Shown here piece by piece: positions 1-10,060 of a stretch of DNA of 64,000 nucleotides. The translations under genes and the position numbers were made by a program. A model generated the notes under the pieces. That model was given only the letters and a program-made list of their open reading frames with translations, ran no database searches and was not told the origin of the DNA. Positions within the stretch are counted from its first letter, which is position 1; every line of letters starts with the position of its first letter. The stretch is from Chionoecetes opilio (taxonomy: Eukaryota > Arthropoda > Malacostraca > Decapoda > Majidae): contig JACEEZ010018147.1 in NCBI GenBank assembly GCA_016584305.1, positions 80,001 to 144,000 on the forward strand. The letters run 5' to 3'.

Positions 1-1038
1 ACAAACAGTAGATGGAGTAGTAAAGGTTGTACAGTGAAATGGGTCACACAGCCTTTCACTTAACACAGATATTCATGACATTTTGTTTGCCTTTGTTTGA
101 AATTGAATAATTTCTATTATAAACTAAATCCTTTCTATTATGAACTGAAAACCTACGAAAATTCGCGTCGATATCCTTCCTGGTTACCGAGTGAACACCA
201 GTGAAATTGAAAACAGGCGCTCCGACTTTGTGGCCAATTGTGTAATTGTTTAAAATTGTGTACAAATTGTGCAACAGGCTGAAATTCCGTGCGCAGTCCA
301 GAGATACAATGGTCTATGGTTGAGACAAAAAAGTTAATTGCTTCATTAATTTGTCTTCGAATATTGTTTCATCATTGCATTGGAACGCTATGTGCTTTTG
401 TTGAGCCAGTCAGGAGAAGGCTGCCACAGAGTATACAATAGACAAACAGACACCTAGCGTTTGCTTCTTCCACTCGCTGCTACTACAGGACGATTATGAA
501 ATAGTACAATATTTGATTTAAGAAATTACATGGAAATAGCTACTATATTTGCAAAGCAAAGTCTAAACTGAAACCCTATGAAATATGTTTAAAATTAGTT
601 TGAAAACACTATGTCGAGACGGAAATGTCATCGCACAGCTTTTATGAAAAATTTGTTCTTTATGCCATGTAAATGACAAGACTATAATTATGAGAAGCGC
701 TGCCGGTGTATGATGATACGATTTATTTCCAAACAATAACTACACAACCTTAGACACCACGAAGACTGATTGCAAATGATGATCTGTATATTGTCACGCT
801 ATTGGTCTGAACTATTCAATAAAGCTGAAGGAGAGAGATTCTGTTCGCCAGTAGCAATCTTTTTGGTGCCTCCTATCGGAACACTTATCGTACGTTTATA
901 TTGTATTACATTACTTTATATCTAATTACATCCCAAGTTTTCTAAGCGAGTATTCCACATAGTGGAATATGTAACGTCACATATGTGACGTAAATTATAA
1001 TACTCAAAATCTAGATTTTCTTTTCATATATTCTTCAA
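1..1038. other. Unassigned AT-rich stretch with two palindromes
   Basis: No coding region could be supported here. The only structured part is at 951-991. It holds an inverted repeat with perfect 8-bp arms (tattccac and gtggaata, 3-bp spacer), followed by a perfect 18-bp palindrome, ACGTCACATATGTGACGT, at 974-991. The palindrome contains two TGACGT half sites of the kind bound by bZIP factors. Both lie just before the 3' end of the RTE LINE that follows. Function is unknown. Confidence 0.4.
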
Positions 1039-3290
1039 ATGTTCAATCAATCATTGGGGGCATACGCCGGGGGGCGCGTCGCCTCGCCCACCCTACGACG
1101 CCACTCCCGGGGGTCACCACGCGCGAGTTCCCATGCAGGCTCCTTTCCCATACCAAGCAGCTCTCGACAAGAAACATCAACTTGCCCCAGCCACGAGCCT
1201 TGTGGGCGCCCCCTTGGCATCCTCCACGCCGAATTGTCTCTTACAGATACAACCCGATGGGAAGGATCGGTTTCAGGGTAGCGTGCCACATGCCCATATA
1301 GCCGAAGTTGGCGCTGACGGACTATGCAGGTAATAGGCCTTGATTCAGTCTCACGGTGCAATCGCTGATTTGACACGTAATCATCCCAGCGATACCCCAT
1401 GGTTCTGCGAAGACACTTATTACCAAAGGCATTGATTCGTCTCTTCAATTCACTATTTAGTGTCCATGTCTCACAACCATAGAGTAAGACAGGGATCACA
1501 AGCGACTTTAAGATCCGGATCTTTGTCCTCCTGCATTGGTACCGACAACGCCAAATACTCCCGCTGAGCGAGTCCATAACACCGTGGGCTATGCCAATCC
1601 GCCGTAAGACTTCTTGACGTGACCCGCCGTCATTATGGACTGCGCTACCAAGGTATGTAAAACTTTCCAAGATCTCAATGTCCTCGCCACACGCATGAAC
1701 AGACTGTACTGCTTCATCTAGTAAGTCTCCAAACACCTGGACCTTGGTCTTGAGCCAGGAGACCTCAAGTCCCAAAGGCTTTGCCTCCTCGTGCAGCGCC
1801 TCGAGAGCCATCACCAGGACCTCCAGCGACTCAGCAAAGATTACTGCATCGTCGGCAAAAACAATGTCAGTGATCTAGGTGTTGCCGACGGTTGCTCCAC
1901 AATCACATTGATCTACAACCCTGTCCAATACCCAGTCCATACAAGCGTTGAAAAGTGATGGGGCAAGGACGCACCCTTGCCTCACTCCTGTATTCACAGG
2001 AAAGAAGCTGGATACACCTGCCCCACACTTCACAGCACTCTCAGTCCCAGAATACAGACCAGTTATCAAACCAATAGTCCTTGCAGGAATCCCTCGAAGT
2101 CGCAGAAGATCCCAGAGTGACTCACGATGCACTGAGCCAAACGCCTTCTTGAGATCAACATAGGCTGCAAGCATCCCCTGTCGAAACTCACGTCGGCGTT
2201 CCACCAGGACACGAAGCGCTAGGATACGGTCCGTTGTTGACTTACCAGGCGTGAACCCAAACTGCTGAGGTCTCTGATGCTTCACCAGATGACTGCGAAT
2301 TCGTGTCAGCAATAGATGGGCAAGCACCTTGCCTGGTACGCTGAGCAGTGTAATACCGCGGTAATTGTTGCAGTCCTGACGGTCCCCTTTCCCTTTCCAG
2401 ATAGGGACGACCAGCCCCCTTTTCCAGTCAGGAGGAATGGTACCTGATTGCCACACGGCAGTCAGGACAGCATGCAACCCGCGGATCATGGCCTCACCCC
2501 CAGCTTTGAGGAGCTCCGCACTGATATTACAAACACCAGCTGCCTTTCCACCCTTCAACTTTGCTACAGCCTCTCTGACTTCGTCAAGAGAGGGTGCGGT
2601 TTCGTCAATGGGAGGATCGGCATCCAATGCCTGTAACCCAGTGGTGTGAAGCTGCTCAGTTGGAGGGTCCACCGTGAACAACTGCCCAAAGTACTCAGCC
2701 CAACGAGCCATCTGCCCATCCATGTCCGACACGAGGCGCCCATCTGCTGTTCGAATAGCACTCGCCCGAGAAGGAGACTTGGAACGGAGCTTCTTCAGGG
2801 CTCGGTAGGCGGGTCGGAGGTCATTAGCGTTCAAATGACCCTCGACATCCTCAGCGAGACTCCTGACATACCTCTCCTTGTCTCTCCCCAGAAGGGTTCT
2901 AGTCCGGCGTGACAGAGCCCTGTGCTGATCCCGGTTCCCAGCCAGCCTGGCAGCGCGACTCTCCTCGATTTTCTCCAGCGTCTCCGTCGAGACAAAACCA
3001 CGCCTTGACCTCGGGCGCTCCCCAATACACTCCTTGGCAGCCTGTAGAGTTTCACGTTTGAAGGTATCCCACAGTTCTACAGGATCCCCGAGAGCACCGA
3101 GCACATCAAACCGATTTGAGACTGCCACCGCATGCATACTCATGAGCACATGTCAAGTCCTTCAGTTTCTCAAGATGAAACACAGTATGGTTACCTCATG
3201 AGATTCTTCTGGACTTGACATGAAGCTTAAGTGTAGCAACAACAAGTCTGTGATCTGTTCCAAAGAACTCAGCAGTTCGAATGTTAGTAC
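1039..3290 (-). mobile_element. RTE-type LINE, copy A, 5'-truncated
   Basis: A non-LTR retrotransposon lies on the minus strand. It starts at the very end of the endonuclease domain (near 3,290, a GTDHRLV-type motif followed by residues typical of RTE elements) and runs through the whole reverse transcriptase to its 3' end. The coding region ends in TGA at 1047-1049, followed by a short TGATTGA-type tail, as expected for RTE elements, which end in short tandem repeats. The same 3' end, ending on the same run of C and the same tail, is seen in copy C near 21,015. Copy B at 58.0-60.3 kb is a third copy. The 5' truncation is the usual result of incomplete reverse transcription. Confidence 0.85.
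1047..3149 (-). pseudogene. RTE LINE reverse transcriptase, interrupted by one stop codon
   Basis: The minus-strand frame from 3,149 to 1,047 is open except for a single TAG at 1875-1877. The two halves, 424 codons and 276 codons, are in the same frame. RT motifs appear in order: NYRGITLLS, the YVDLKKAF block carrying the first catalytic Asp, GVRQGCVLAPSLFN, and FADDAV with the catalytic Asp pair. FADDAV lies just after the stop, so the truncated product would lack the active site. After it comes the RTE-typical C-terminal part (LLYGCETW, then RLYGHVARYP). At about 3,131 there is a 4-bp insertion relative to copy B (tatgcatgcggt against tattcagt), which breaks the join to the endonuclease upstream. 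The element is therefore dead, but only lightly damaged. Confidence 0.85.
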
Positions 3291-4728
3291 GTGTTATTAG
3301 TAGTTTGCCACACTTTCGAGGCTAAAACCTTTCAGAAATCTTGACGGTACGGACGACTGCACTGAATTTGAAAACTGATATTGTAATTGTATTCATATGA
3401 CTCTCTAGCTTCAGTAAAGACTGCAATGAGACGGTCCTATGGTAATTATTTATATGATATATCATGGTAATTAATGTTCTACTTACTATAATACATATTG
3501 TCCTATGGTAATTATTATCATGATATCTGAGGGTAATGATTTTTCTACTTACTATAATACATAATGAGGTAGGCTATCCTTGCGTAGTGCTAAACTCTAA
3601 CGGATACATATGCTGTAATATTATATATGACCGCAAAACATAAAGTAATTAGGGAAGAGGCTAACCAAGAAGAATATTATCTCATTTTACTCATATTTGT
3701 GTTATATATTTTTATCTGCTGGAAGCAATAATATCTCTTGATAGGTTTCATTTGCTGTTTATGATGTAAAATAATGTGTATCAGAAGTATGTTACCTATA
3801 ATACCGTTAGTTTACATCATTTTCATCCTTGGTATTATTTAATATCATCATTCACGTATGTGTTCCAACTGTTATAACAACTTTGTAAGTTCAATGAAGT
3901 ACATATACACATGTAACGTTGTTTACTGGCTATAGGCTACATACGCTGCATACATTTGAACATTCGTAGATATTTTAAACTACATAACAAAGGTAGGGCA
4001 ATAACACTTACCGACTGAAACGTTTCTTTTCGTCAATATTCTTGGTAAAGACTGTGTTTTATTGGTATAGGCTTCAATCTGGGGCCAATGCGTTGTGCAG
4101 TAGAGGCAAGAGAGAGTTCCAATGGTAAATAAAACCGCCCAAATCAATCTCCGTCGTTTCCTATTCCTGAGCGAACATGGAAATCGGCAACACAGATACC
4201 CAAATGTCCTGAAAGATAAGTTTAATGTACGATTTGTTTCGCATTTTGTTGCTGCTGTGGGAGGAAGAATTCCTCCATGGCCATAACTACTTTCGTAATT
4301 TCAAGTTATTTCTCAAGCAGGTCAAGGTAAGAAGATGAGGAAAGATATAAGAAAAGAAAAAAAGGCATGATGAAGTGGAGGAAAGAAAGAATAAAATAGC
4401 AATGAGGAAGAAAGACGAAAAATCAGGAATCTGCAATGTCAAGAATTTATTTGAACTTTTAATTAATAATGAATGAAGGTGAAGAAGAATAGGGATAAAC
4501 TGGCCACAGTCACCTTGAAGGCGATGCATCACTTCCACCCACCCCAGTAGGCTACATTTATGAGACATGCGGCATGGGCTCCTTTTGAGCAATGCGGACA
4601 TACGTGAAACATATTGGCTCAACTACAAAAGAAGGAGCAAGCTGGGTATTTCATGTACAAGGAATTAAAGTGATAACACTGAGAGAGAAAATCAGAGTCA
4701 GTGTTGTGTGATAAAAGTAACAGCAGTG
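3291..4728. other. Unassigned AT-rich stretch
   Basis: No gene or known repeat could be recognised. The open frames at 4,287-4,622 follow low-complexity purine runs and show no motif. A string ataacaaaggtagggcaa near 3,985 recurs near 53,192, which may be a trace of a shared old repeat. Confidence 0.4.
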
Positions 4729-5088
4729 TTATGGGAAATCTCGCTTATGTAGAAATATATATATTTCTACCTCTCCTTTATTAAATCCCTTTATCCACTT
4801 AAAAACTTCTATCAGATCGCCCCTTACTCTGCGTCTCTCGAGTGGGAGTAAATTTAATAGCTTCAATCTCTTCTCATAACTAAAGTTATGCATCCCTTGA
4901 ATAATTTTGGTCATCCTTCTCTGTACTGATTCTAACAAGGCTATATACATCCTGTAATAAAGAGACCAAAACTGAACCGCATAGTCTAGGTGAGGTCTGA
5001 CTAGAGCCAAATAAAGCTTTAGAATAACTTCCGCACTTCTACTTTTAACACTTAATGAAAGAATAAAGATACTTTTTAATTCTTGCAT
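4729..5088 (-). pseudogene. CR1-like LINE reverse transcriptase, C-terminal fragment
   Basis: A 119-codon open frame matches the end of the RT domain of CR1-type LINEs. Recognisable blocks are LYLALVRPHLDYAVQFWS, LLESVQRRMTKIIQG and RRRVRGDLIEVFKW. From memory these are hallmark strings of a CR1 family abundant in crustacean genomes. The catalytic half is absent, so this is a 5'-truncated fragment. Its upstream end runs directly into another LINE fragment at 5,055-5,235, so the first few residues given by the open frame belong to that neighbour and not to CR1. Confidence 0.78.
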
Positions 5089-5235
5089 TAGGAAGATGAA
5101 CCTTATAGGGATGAAAATGAGTAGAAAGCATTGTGCAGCGAAGCCGCGGAATTAGGGGAGGCATACAGATAGCAAGTTCAGAATAGCAGTGAGCATGCAA
5201 ATAACGGTAGAAGATAGCAAGAGAAGCAACATAAC
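5055..5235 (-). repeat. Jockey-like LINE-C C-terminal fragment, copy 1 of 3
   Basis: About 180 bp match 6,610-6,800 and 34,390-34,530 in the same orientation. The shared core includes agaaagycttgtgcagyg, ggcatrcagttarcaagttc and ggtagaagatagcaagag. Read on the minus strand, the family encodes the post-RT tail of a Jockey-type LINE. Copy 1 ends abruptly against the CR1 fragment. Confidence 0.7.
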
Positions 5236-5811
5236 ATTTCTATGAACAATTTCATTTCAATCATGCAATTTCATGAACATTGAAAACTGTCAGTTAGAGG
5301 AGGGGAGTTGATGAGGATAAAGATCTTTTCATTTTCATCAGAGAAGTGGAGAAAAGGAGGGAGTTACTGCTCGGGATATTAGGTTACTATTATCACGACC
5401 GCAAACAAACGCAATGTCTGGTTAAGTGTCACAGACGCAGTGAGGTATGTTGGTAGTGAAAACACTGCAACCATACAACCATGGTACGCAAGAGGTATAA
5501 ATACTTTATATCCATGCAATTATGATAAATAGTATCAGTGTTGGAACTGGCAGTGCTACAACTTCTCTCGCTCTTCCCGAGATGCAAGCTGCAGATCTTT
5601 GTGTATGATATTTCAGAGATTATAGTATATTTCATAAAAATTTCATATCTCAAAACACTCATGATAGCTTAAGAAGAACGTTGAAAGTGGTTAGCAGAGG
5701 ATATAATAATGAATAAATATTTTAAGCCATCACTTTAGGTCAATAGGGTTTACGGAAGGGAGCTGAAACGGTGGTGCCGAACAACCTTTAATAGAGCCAG
5801 AGGGACCTTCC
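5236..5811. other. Unassigned stretch
   Basis: No supported coding region or known repeat was seen between the LINE fragment and the GA tract. The open frame at 5,429-5,662 has no recognisable motif. Confidence 0.4.
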
Positions 5812-5967
5812 TCAGAGAGAGAGAGAGAGAAGAGAGGGGCGAGAAGAGAAGAGAGAGAGAGAGAGAGAAGGAGAGAAGAAGAGAGAGAGGAGAGAGAGGA
5901 GAGAGAGGGGAGGAGAGAGAGGGGAGGAGAGAGAGAGAGAGAGGAGGAGAGAGAGAAAAGGAGAGAG

Positions 5968-6002
<35 letters not shown>

Positions 6003-6008
6003 GAGAGC

Positions 6009-6054
<46 letters not shown>

Positions 6055-6151
6055 AGAAAAGAGAGAGAGAGAGAGAGAGGAGAGAGAGAAGAGGAGATGA
6101 GAGAGGAGAGAGAGAGAGAGAGAGAGGGGAGAGAGAGAGAGGAAAAGAGAG

Positions 6152-6182
<31 letters not shown>

Positions 6183-6209
6183 GAAGAGAGAGAGAGAGAT
6201 GAGAGAGAG

Positions 6210-6277
<68 letters not shown>

Positions 6278-6287
6278 AAAGAGGGGA

Positions 6288-6331
<44 letters not shown>

Positions 6332-6375
6332 AGAGAAAAGAGAGAGAGAGAGAGAGAGAGAAAAGAGAGAGAGAG
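5812..6375. repeat. Long impure (GA)n microsatellite
   Basis: About 560 bp of GA dinucleotide repeats are interrupted by GGA, GAAA and occasional CG or TG steps. It sits directly at the 3' end of the minus-strand LINE-C copy, whose last bases (ATG then A8) run into it. Long open frames on both strands here, rich in Ser-Leu or Arg-Glu, are a by-product of the repeat. Confidence 0.95.
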
Positions 6376-6376
6376 C

Positions 6377-6891
6377 ATTTTTTTTACATCACAAAGGACT
6401 GGCCAAGGACACAGAAAAAGAAGTACACAAAAACCCGCTTAGTTGCCAGTCCCTATAAAGAAGACAGTAAGAGAATAAAAAAGGGGGGAGGGGCCAATTT
6501 AGTTAGGAGGTGTCTTGTCACTCTTCTCTTGAAAAGTTTTAAAGTAGTAGGAAGGTGGAAAAATAGAAACAGAAAGAGAGGTCAAGAGTTTACCAGTGGG
6601 AAAAGGGGTGAAAAAATAAAGATACTGATTAAACTCTTGCATTAGGAAGATGGACAGAATAGGGATGAGAAAGAGCAGAAAGTCTTGTGCAGCGAGGCCG
6701 CGGAAGGGGGGGGAGGCATGCAGTTAAACAAGTTCAGAAGAGCTTTGAGCATGAAAATACGGTAGAAGATAGCAAGAGAAAGCAACATTGCGGCGGTGAT
6801 TTAAAGATTAAAGACAGTCAGAGGAGAGGAGTTGATGAGACGAAAGCTTTGACTCAACCCTGTTTAGGAGAGCTGTATGAGTGGATCCCCC
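6377..6891 (-). pseudogene. Jockey-like LINE-C, 3' part, copy 2
   Basis: The minus strand encodes, with frameshifts, the C-terminal region of a Jockey-type LINE. It begins with GGSTHTALLNRVESKAF at 6,884-6,834, then a segment shared with copies 1 and 3, then a tail at 6,640-6,377 ending in ATG and a short A run. The preceding part of the same protein lies at 9,379-9,660, on the far side of the hAT insertion. In this family the order is LYRGLIRPC, then SHVWGG, then STHTALLN. The hAT element sits exactly between the last two blocks. Confidence 0.8.
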
Positions 6892-7064
6892 CAGGGGTGG
6901 ACTTGGATTTAATTTCGGCCCAGGGCTTTTGGTGTTGACCAGCCCAAAATTAGAGGAAGGAGGGGGGGGGGATATGGGGGGGGGTGTTGGCGATGAGAGC
7001 CAACGCAGCTAGTGGGTTTTTTTTTTTTTTTTTGGGGGGGCGCATTTAGATGCCATCCAATAAG

Positions 7065-7214
<150 letters not shown>

Positions 7215-7342
7215 TTACGAAATCAATGATTTAATAAAAGGTAATACAACCATAAATATTGGATAAGGAATACAATTCTTCATACATCACTGGCAAAAAT
7301 GTAACACATAAAGCATAACTATGGTCTATGGAGAACACTTTA

Positions 7343-8570
7343 CTAAATTTTCAGCATTTCTCTCAGAAGTTCACTCTTCTCAGCAACCTTGTCAATTATT
7401 ATATAACTATCGAGAGACATTAATACATCCTTCTCCACTGCCATAAGCATACATCCCTGGAGGTGTTCCTGTGAGAATGTGCTCCTCAGGCGGTTTTTGA
7501 TTAATTTCAGAGTGGAAAAGCTTCTCTCACAGGTAATTTGAGTAACTGACAAGGTTAGTAGGAACTTGTAAACTAGACCAATTACATGATATGCTTCAGT
7601 TAACAAGTTATATCTACTGTGGATATGGTAACAATATATTGGACAATTTTTACATGATGAACATTTCATTGTAATCTCTTCTTCACCGACATCAGATTCA
7701 TTTTCAGCTTTTATCATTCTTCTAACACTAGTCTCCAAGGGTGGTTTTTTGAACTTTTTCCAGTGTGTAGCCAGACTCCTTAATTCAGATTTCAAGTTTT
7801 CAGCTGTTGCCTGGCTGTCAAACTTGAGGAACGATTTACTGAGTTCTTCAAATAAGGACTCGTACTCCATTATATTGCTGTTCTTGAGCTGTTCAAAATT
7901 TCTTGGGTCTAGAAAGGATAAGTCACTCTAAAGGGTCCCATGTGTGAGAAATCGATCATTAAGGCTTTGTGAGACTTTGTCCAGTATTTGATTATGCACT
8001 TCAACTTGGTAAGCCCTCTGCATCATTCAGTCTTTCATCATGAGCCATTTCTCCAGGCATCATTTTCTTCTTTCCTACTCTTTTCTGCGGTAATTATGTC
8101 TGCACGTCCAATTCCAAATCTACCTTGTCTTCATCTTGTAATTTTTCATTTGCCCAATGAACGAAAGAGTCTGCAGCAACCTTGATAGCTTCAAAATCTC
8201 TAGTTATTCCATCCAGACTTTCTTTTGCTGTAGCTACCATTCTGTAGGCAGAGAGAATGTCCATTCTGCTAGTTTGTAAGTATTTAGAAAGGGGAGTAGT
8301 ATGCTCAAATATACAAAGAAAATTTGAGAAGTTAGTATGGTTTCATATTTGAGTAGCGATTCAATGTATGCTTTGGCATTGATGCGAACAGCTGATTTCA
8401 TGCTTTCTTGTTCCTGTATGGCAGCCAGTGTTAGCAGAACATCAATGTATAGAGAGCATTATTAGGTTTGCCGAAGTTTCCAAATAATTTTTATCCCACC
8501 AGCAAGTTTATCCAATAGGAGAGAGGCGTTGATGGCGTGCACTTGGTTTTCTTTTACCCAAATAATAATT
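7343..8570 (-). pseudogene. hAT transposase, decayed, intact C-terminal dimerisation domain
   Basis: The minus-strand frame 7,870-7,343 (175 codons) carries the hAT C-terminal dimerisation domain. The diagnostic block is TCERSFSTLKLIKNRLRSTF, followed by LQGCMLMAVEKDVL. Upstream, 7,871-8,570 translates in broken frames into more transposase-like sequence (for example NAINASLLLDKLAGGIK and AYIESLLKYETIL) with several stops. The family resemblance is to the ZMYM1-like hAT proteins common in arthropods. The DDE core cannot be read as one frame, so the copy cannot make transposase. Assignment to hAT is firm; the subgroup is a guess. Confidence 0.82.
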
Positions 8571-8609
8571 CGGTTAAAAGATTTTCTGATAAACACTGGC
8601 ATTGAATAA

Positions 8610-8850
8610 ATTCTCTGATAAATATTGACACTGAATTCGATGACAATTCCTCATCATCTTAGGAAAATCTATCAGATATTGATAAACCAAAATAACAATA
8701 AATACGAAAATCAATGCAACACAGTACACACCTCCCACGCCACGGGCACTACAAATCAATAACTAAATGACTGTGTGACAACAGCGGCAGACGGCAGTCC
8801 TACCACTGTTGCCACAAGGAATTGTTATTTGTTGAAATGCGCAGCATATT
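8610..8850 (-). repeat. hAT 5' subterminal region, shared with 60,675-60,920
   Basis: About 240 bp match 60,680-60,920 in reverse complement at roughly 90 percent identity by eye. The shared part runs from atgctgcgcatttcaac to about aagatgatgagga on the minus strand. Both copies also contain a short open frame with a hydrophobic stretch (CVALIFVFI). The differences include several that change amino acids, so there is no sign of coding constraint. Confidence 0.75.
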
Positions 8851-9077
8851 AGTCCTTATCAACGCCCATAATGCATTTTAAATAAGGTATCGCACCAGTG
8901 TGTGCATTGACATGCATAGCATATACTCGGTTAACGTATATAAAATACAAGAAGTCTGAAAACAACAACTTAGACGACTCCATTGAGAATCTTGAAAGTT
9001 GGATCGTGTCAACTGTACGAGTGTACGCGTACGATACTCGTGAGTTGTTGATCTCTCCGATCTCTTGTCAGTCGTCA

Positions 9078-9080
<3 letters not shown>

Positions 9081-9158
<78 letters not shown>
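9081..9158. repeat. (CT)n microsatellite inside the hAT element
   Basis: 78 bp of perfect CT repeat lie in the 5' part of the hAT element. The open frames crossing it are repeat artefacts. Confidence 0.95.
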
Positions 9159-9162
<4 letters not shown>

Positions 9163-9378
9163 GCTGAGTGACTCTCTCTTTCTGACTATCTCTCCCTCAT
9201 TTATTTTGTGTTTTACCTTATTCTTCAGAAATTTAATTTTCACTCCTTCATTTATTTATTCATTTTCCTTTTTAATATATTTTTTTTATTACCTTTTTTC
9301 CTCCCCTCAAACCGGCCCACACGACCCAGCGGGCCAACGGAAAATGTCCCGTTTGTCCCTATGGCCAGTCCGCCCCTG

Positions 9379-9660
9379 GATTCCCCCCTAAACATGTGAG
9401 ACATACACCAAACATGGGCGGATTAGACCCCTGTAGAGAGCAAGCAACTCGAAGAGAACAAAAATGGACGCAGACGCCACAGGACACCTAACTTCTTAGA
9501 AACTGTTTTAGGAAGTGATGAGATGTGAGATATCCAGTTCAAAGTTTTTAGTAAAGGACTGTCCAAGAATGTTCATTGTAGAAGGAGATAGTTGAGCGTC
9601 ATTGAAGAAGAGGGGATAGTTATCTAGTAGGTTTTGTTGAGTAGATAGGTGAAGAAATGG
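9379..9660 (-). pseudogene. Jockey-like LINE-C, RT part upstream of the hAT insertion
   Basis: On the minus strand this stretch encodes the end of a Jockey-type RT. It contains FTKNFELDISHL, then LYRGLIRPCLVYVSHV, and stops where the hAT element begins. A TAG replaces the expected Trp codon next to the junction. It continues into 6,891-6,377 once the hAT element and one flanking 8-mer are removed. Upstream it gives way to an unrelated repeat near 9,660. Confidence 0.75.
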
Positions 9661-9805
9661 GTACAGGTCAATTGGTACTGAAGCGATTGGTACAGAGGTC
9701 AAATGATCCCCAAGACTTTTCGTCCCCAAGTCATATGGGACCCAAATCATATGGGACCTAAGAAATATGGTAATCAAGTCAAACTGGACATTGACCAAAG
9801 TGGAC
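9660..9805 (+). repeat. Interspersed repeat with GGTCAAT ends, copy 1
   Basis: Starts near ggtcaattggtact and ends ggacattgacc, so the two outer ends are inverted copies of GGTCAAT. A second copy, in reverse complement, lies at 21,035-21,145 next to the 3' end of RTE copy C. Shared blocks include gaggtcaaatga and tatggtaatca. This looks like a small non-autonomous element; the family is unknown. Confidence 0.55.
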
Positions 9806-10060
9806 CTAAATATCGTCATAGAGAGATACAAAAAAGAGATAATGGAAGAGAGAGTAAGTATAAGGGGGGGAATGGAGATAGGGGGAAAGAGTGATAAGAG
9901 AGAGAATGGAGAGAAAGAAATAAGTAGAGGAAATAGGGGAAAGATAAAGAGGGAGAAAGATAGAAAAAAGAAAGGAGAATGAGAGAATGGGGAGGAAGAG
10001 GAAATAAAAAAGACAGACAGACAGACAGAGAAAGATAAGGAAGGGAAGGAAGAAAAACAA
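9806..10060. repeat. Purine-rich low-complexity DNA
   Basis: A G/A-rich strand with agagag, gacagaca and ggaagg runs. It has no coding content. Confidence 0.8.

Noticed and set aside
3985..4003. Shared 18-mer ataacaaaggtagggcaa with about 53,192
   Set aside because: Similarity does not extend beyond the 18 bases, so it may be chance or an unrecognisable remnant.
5812..6645. Long open frames rich in Ser-Leu or Arg-Glu on both strands
   Set aside because: They are produced by the (GA)n repeat, which is open in several frames. No domain or codon signal is present.
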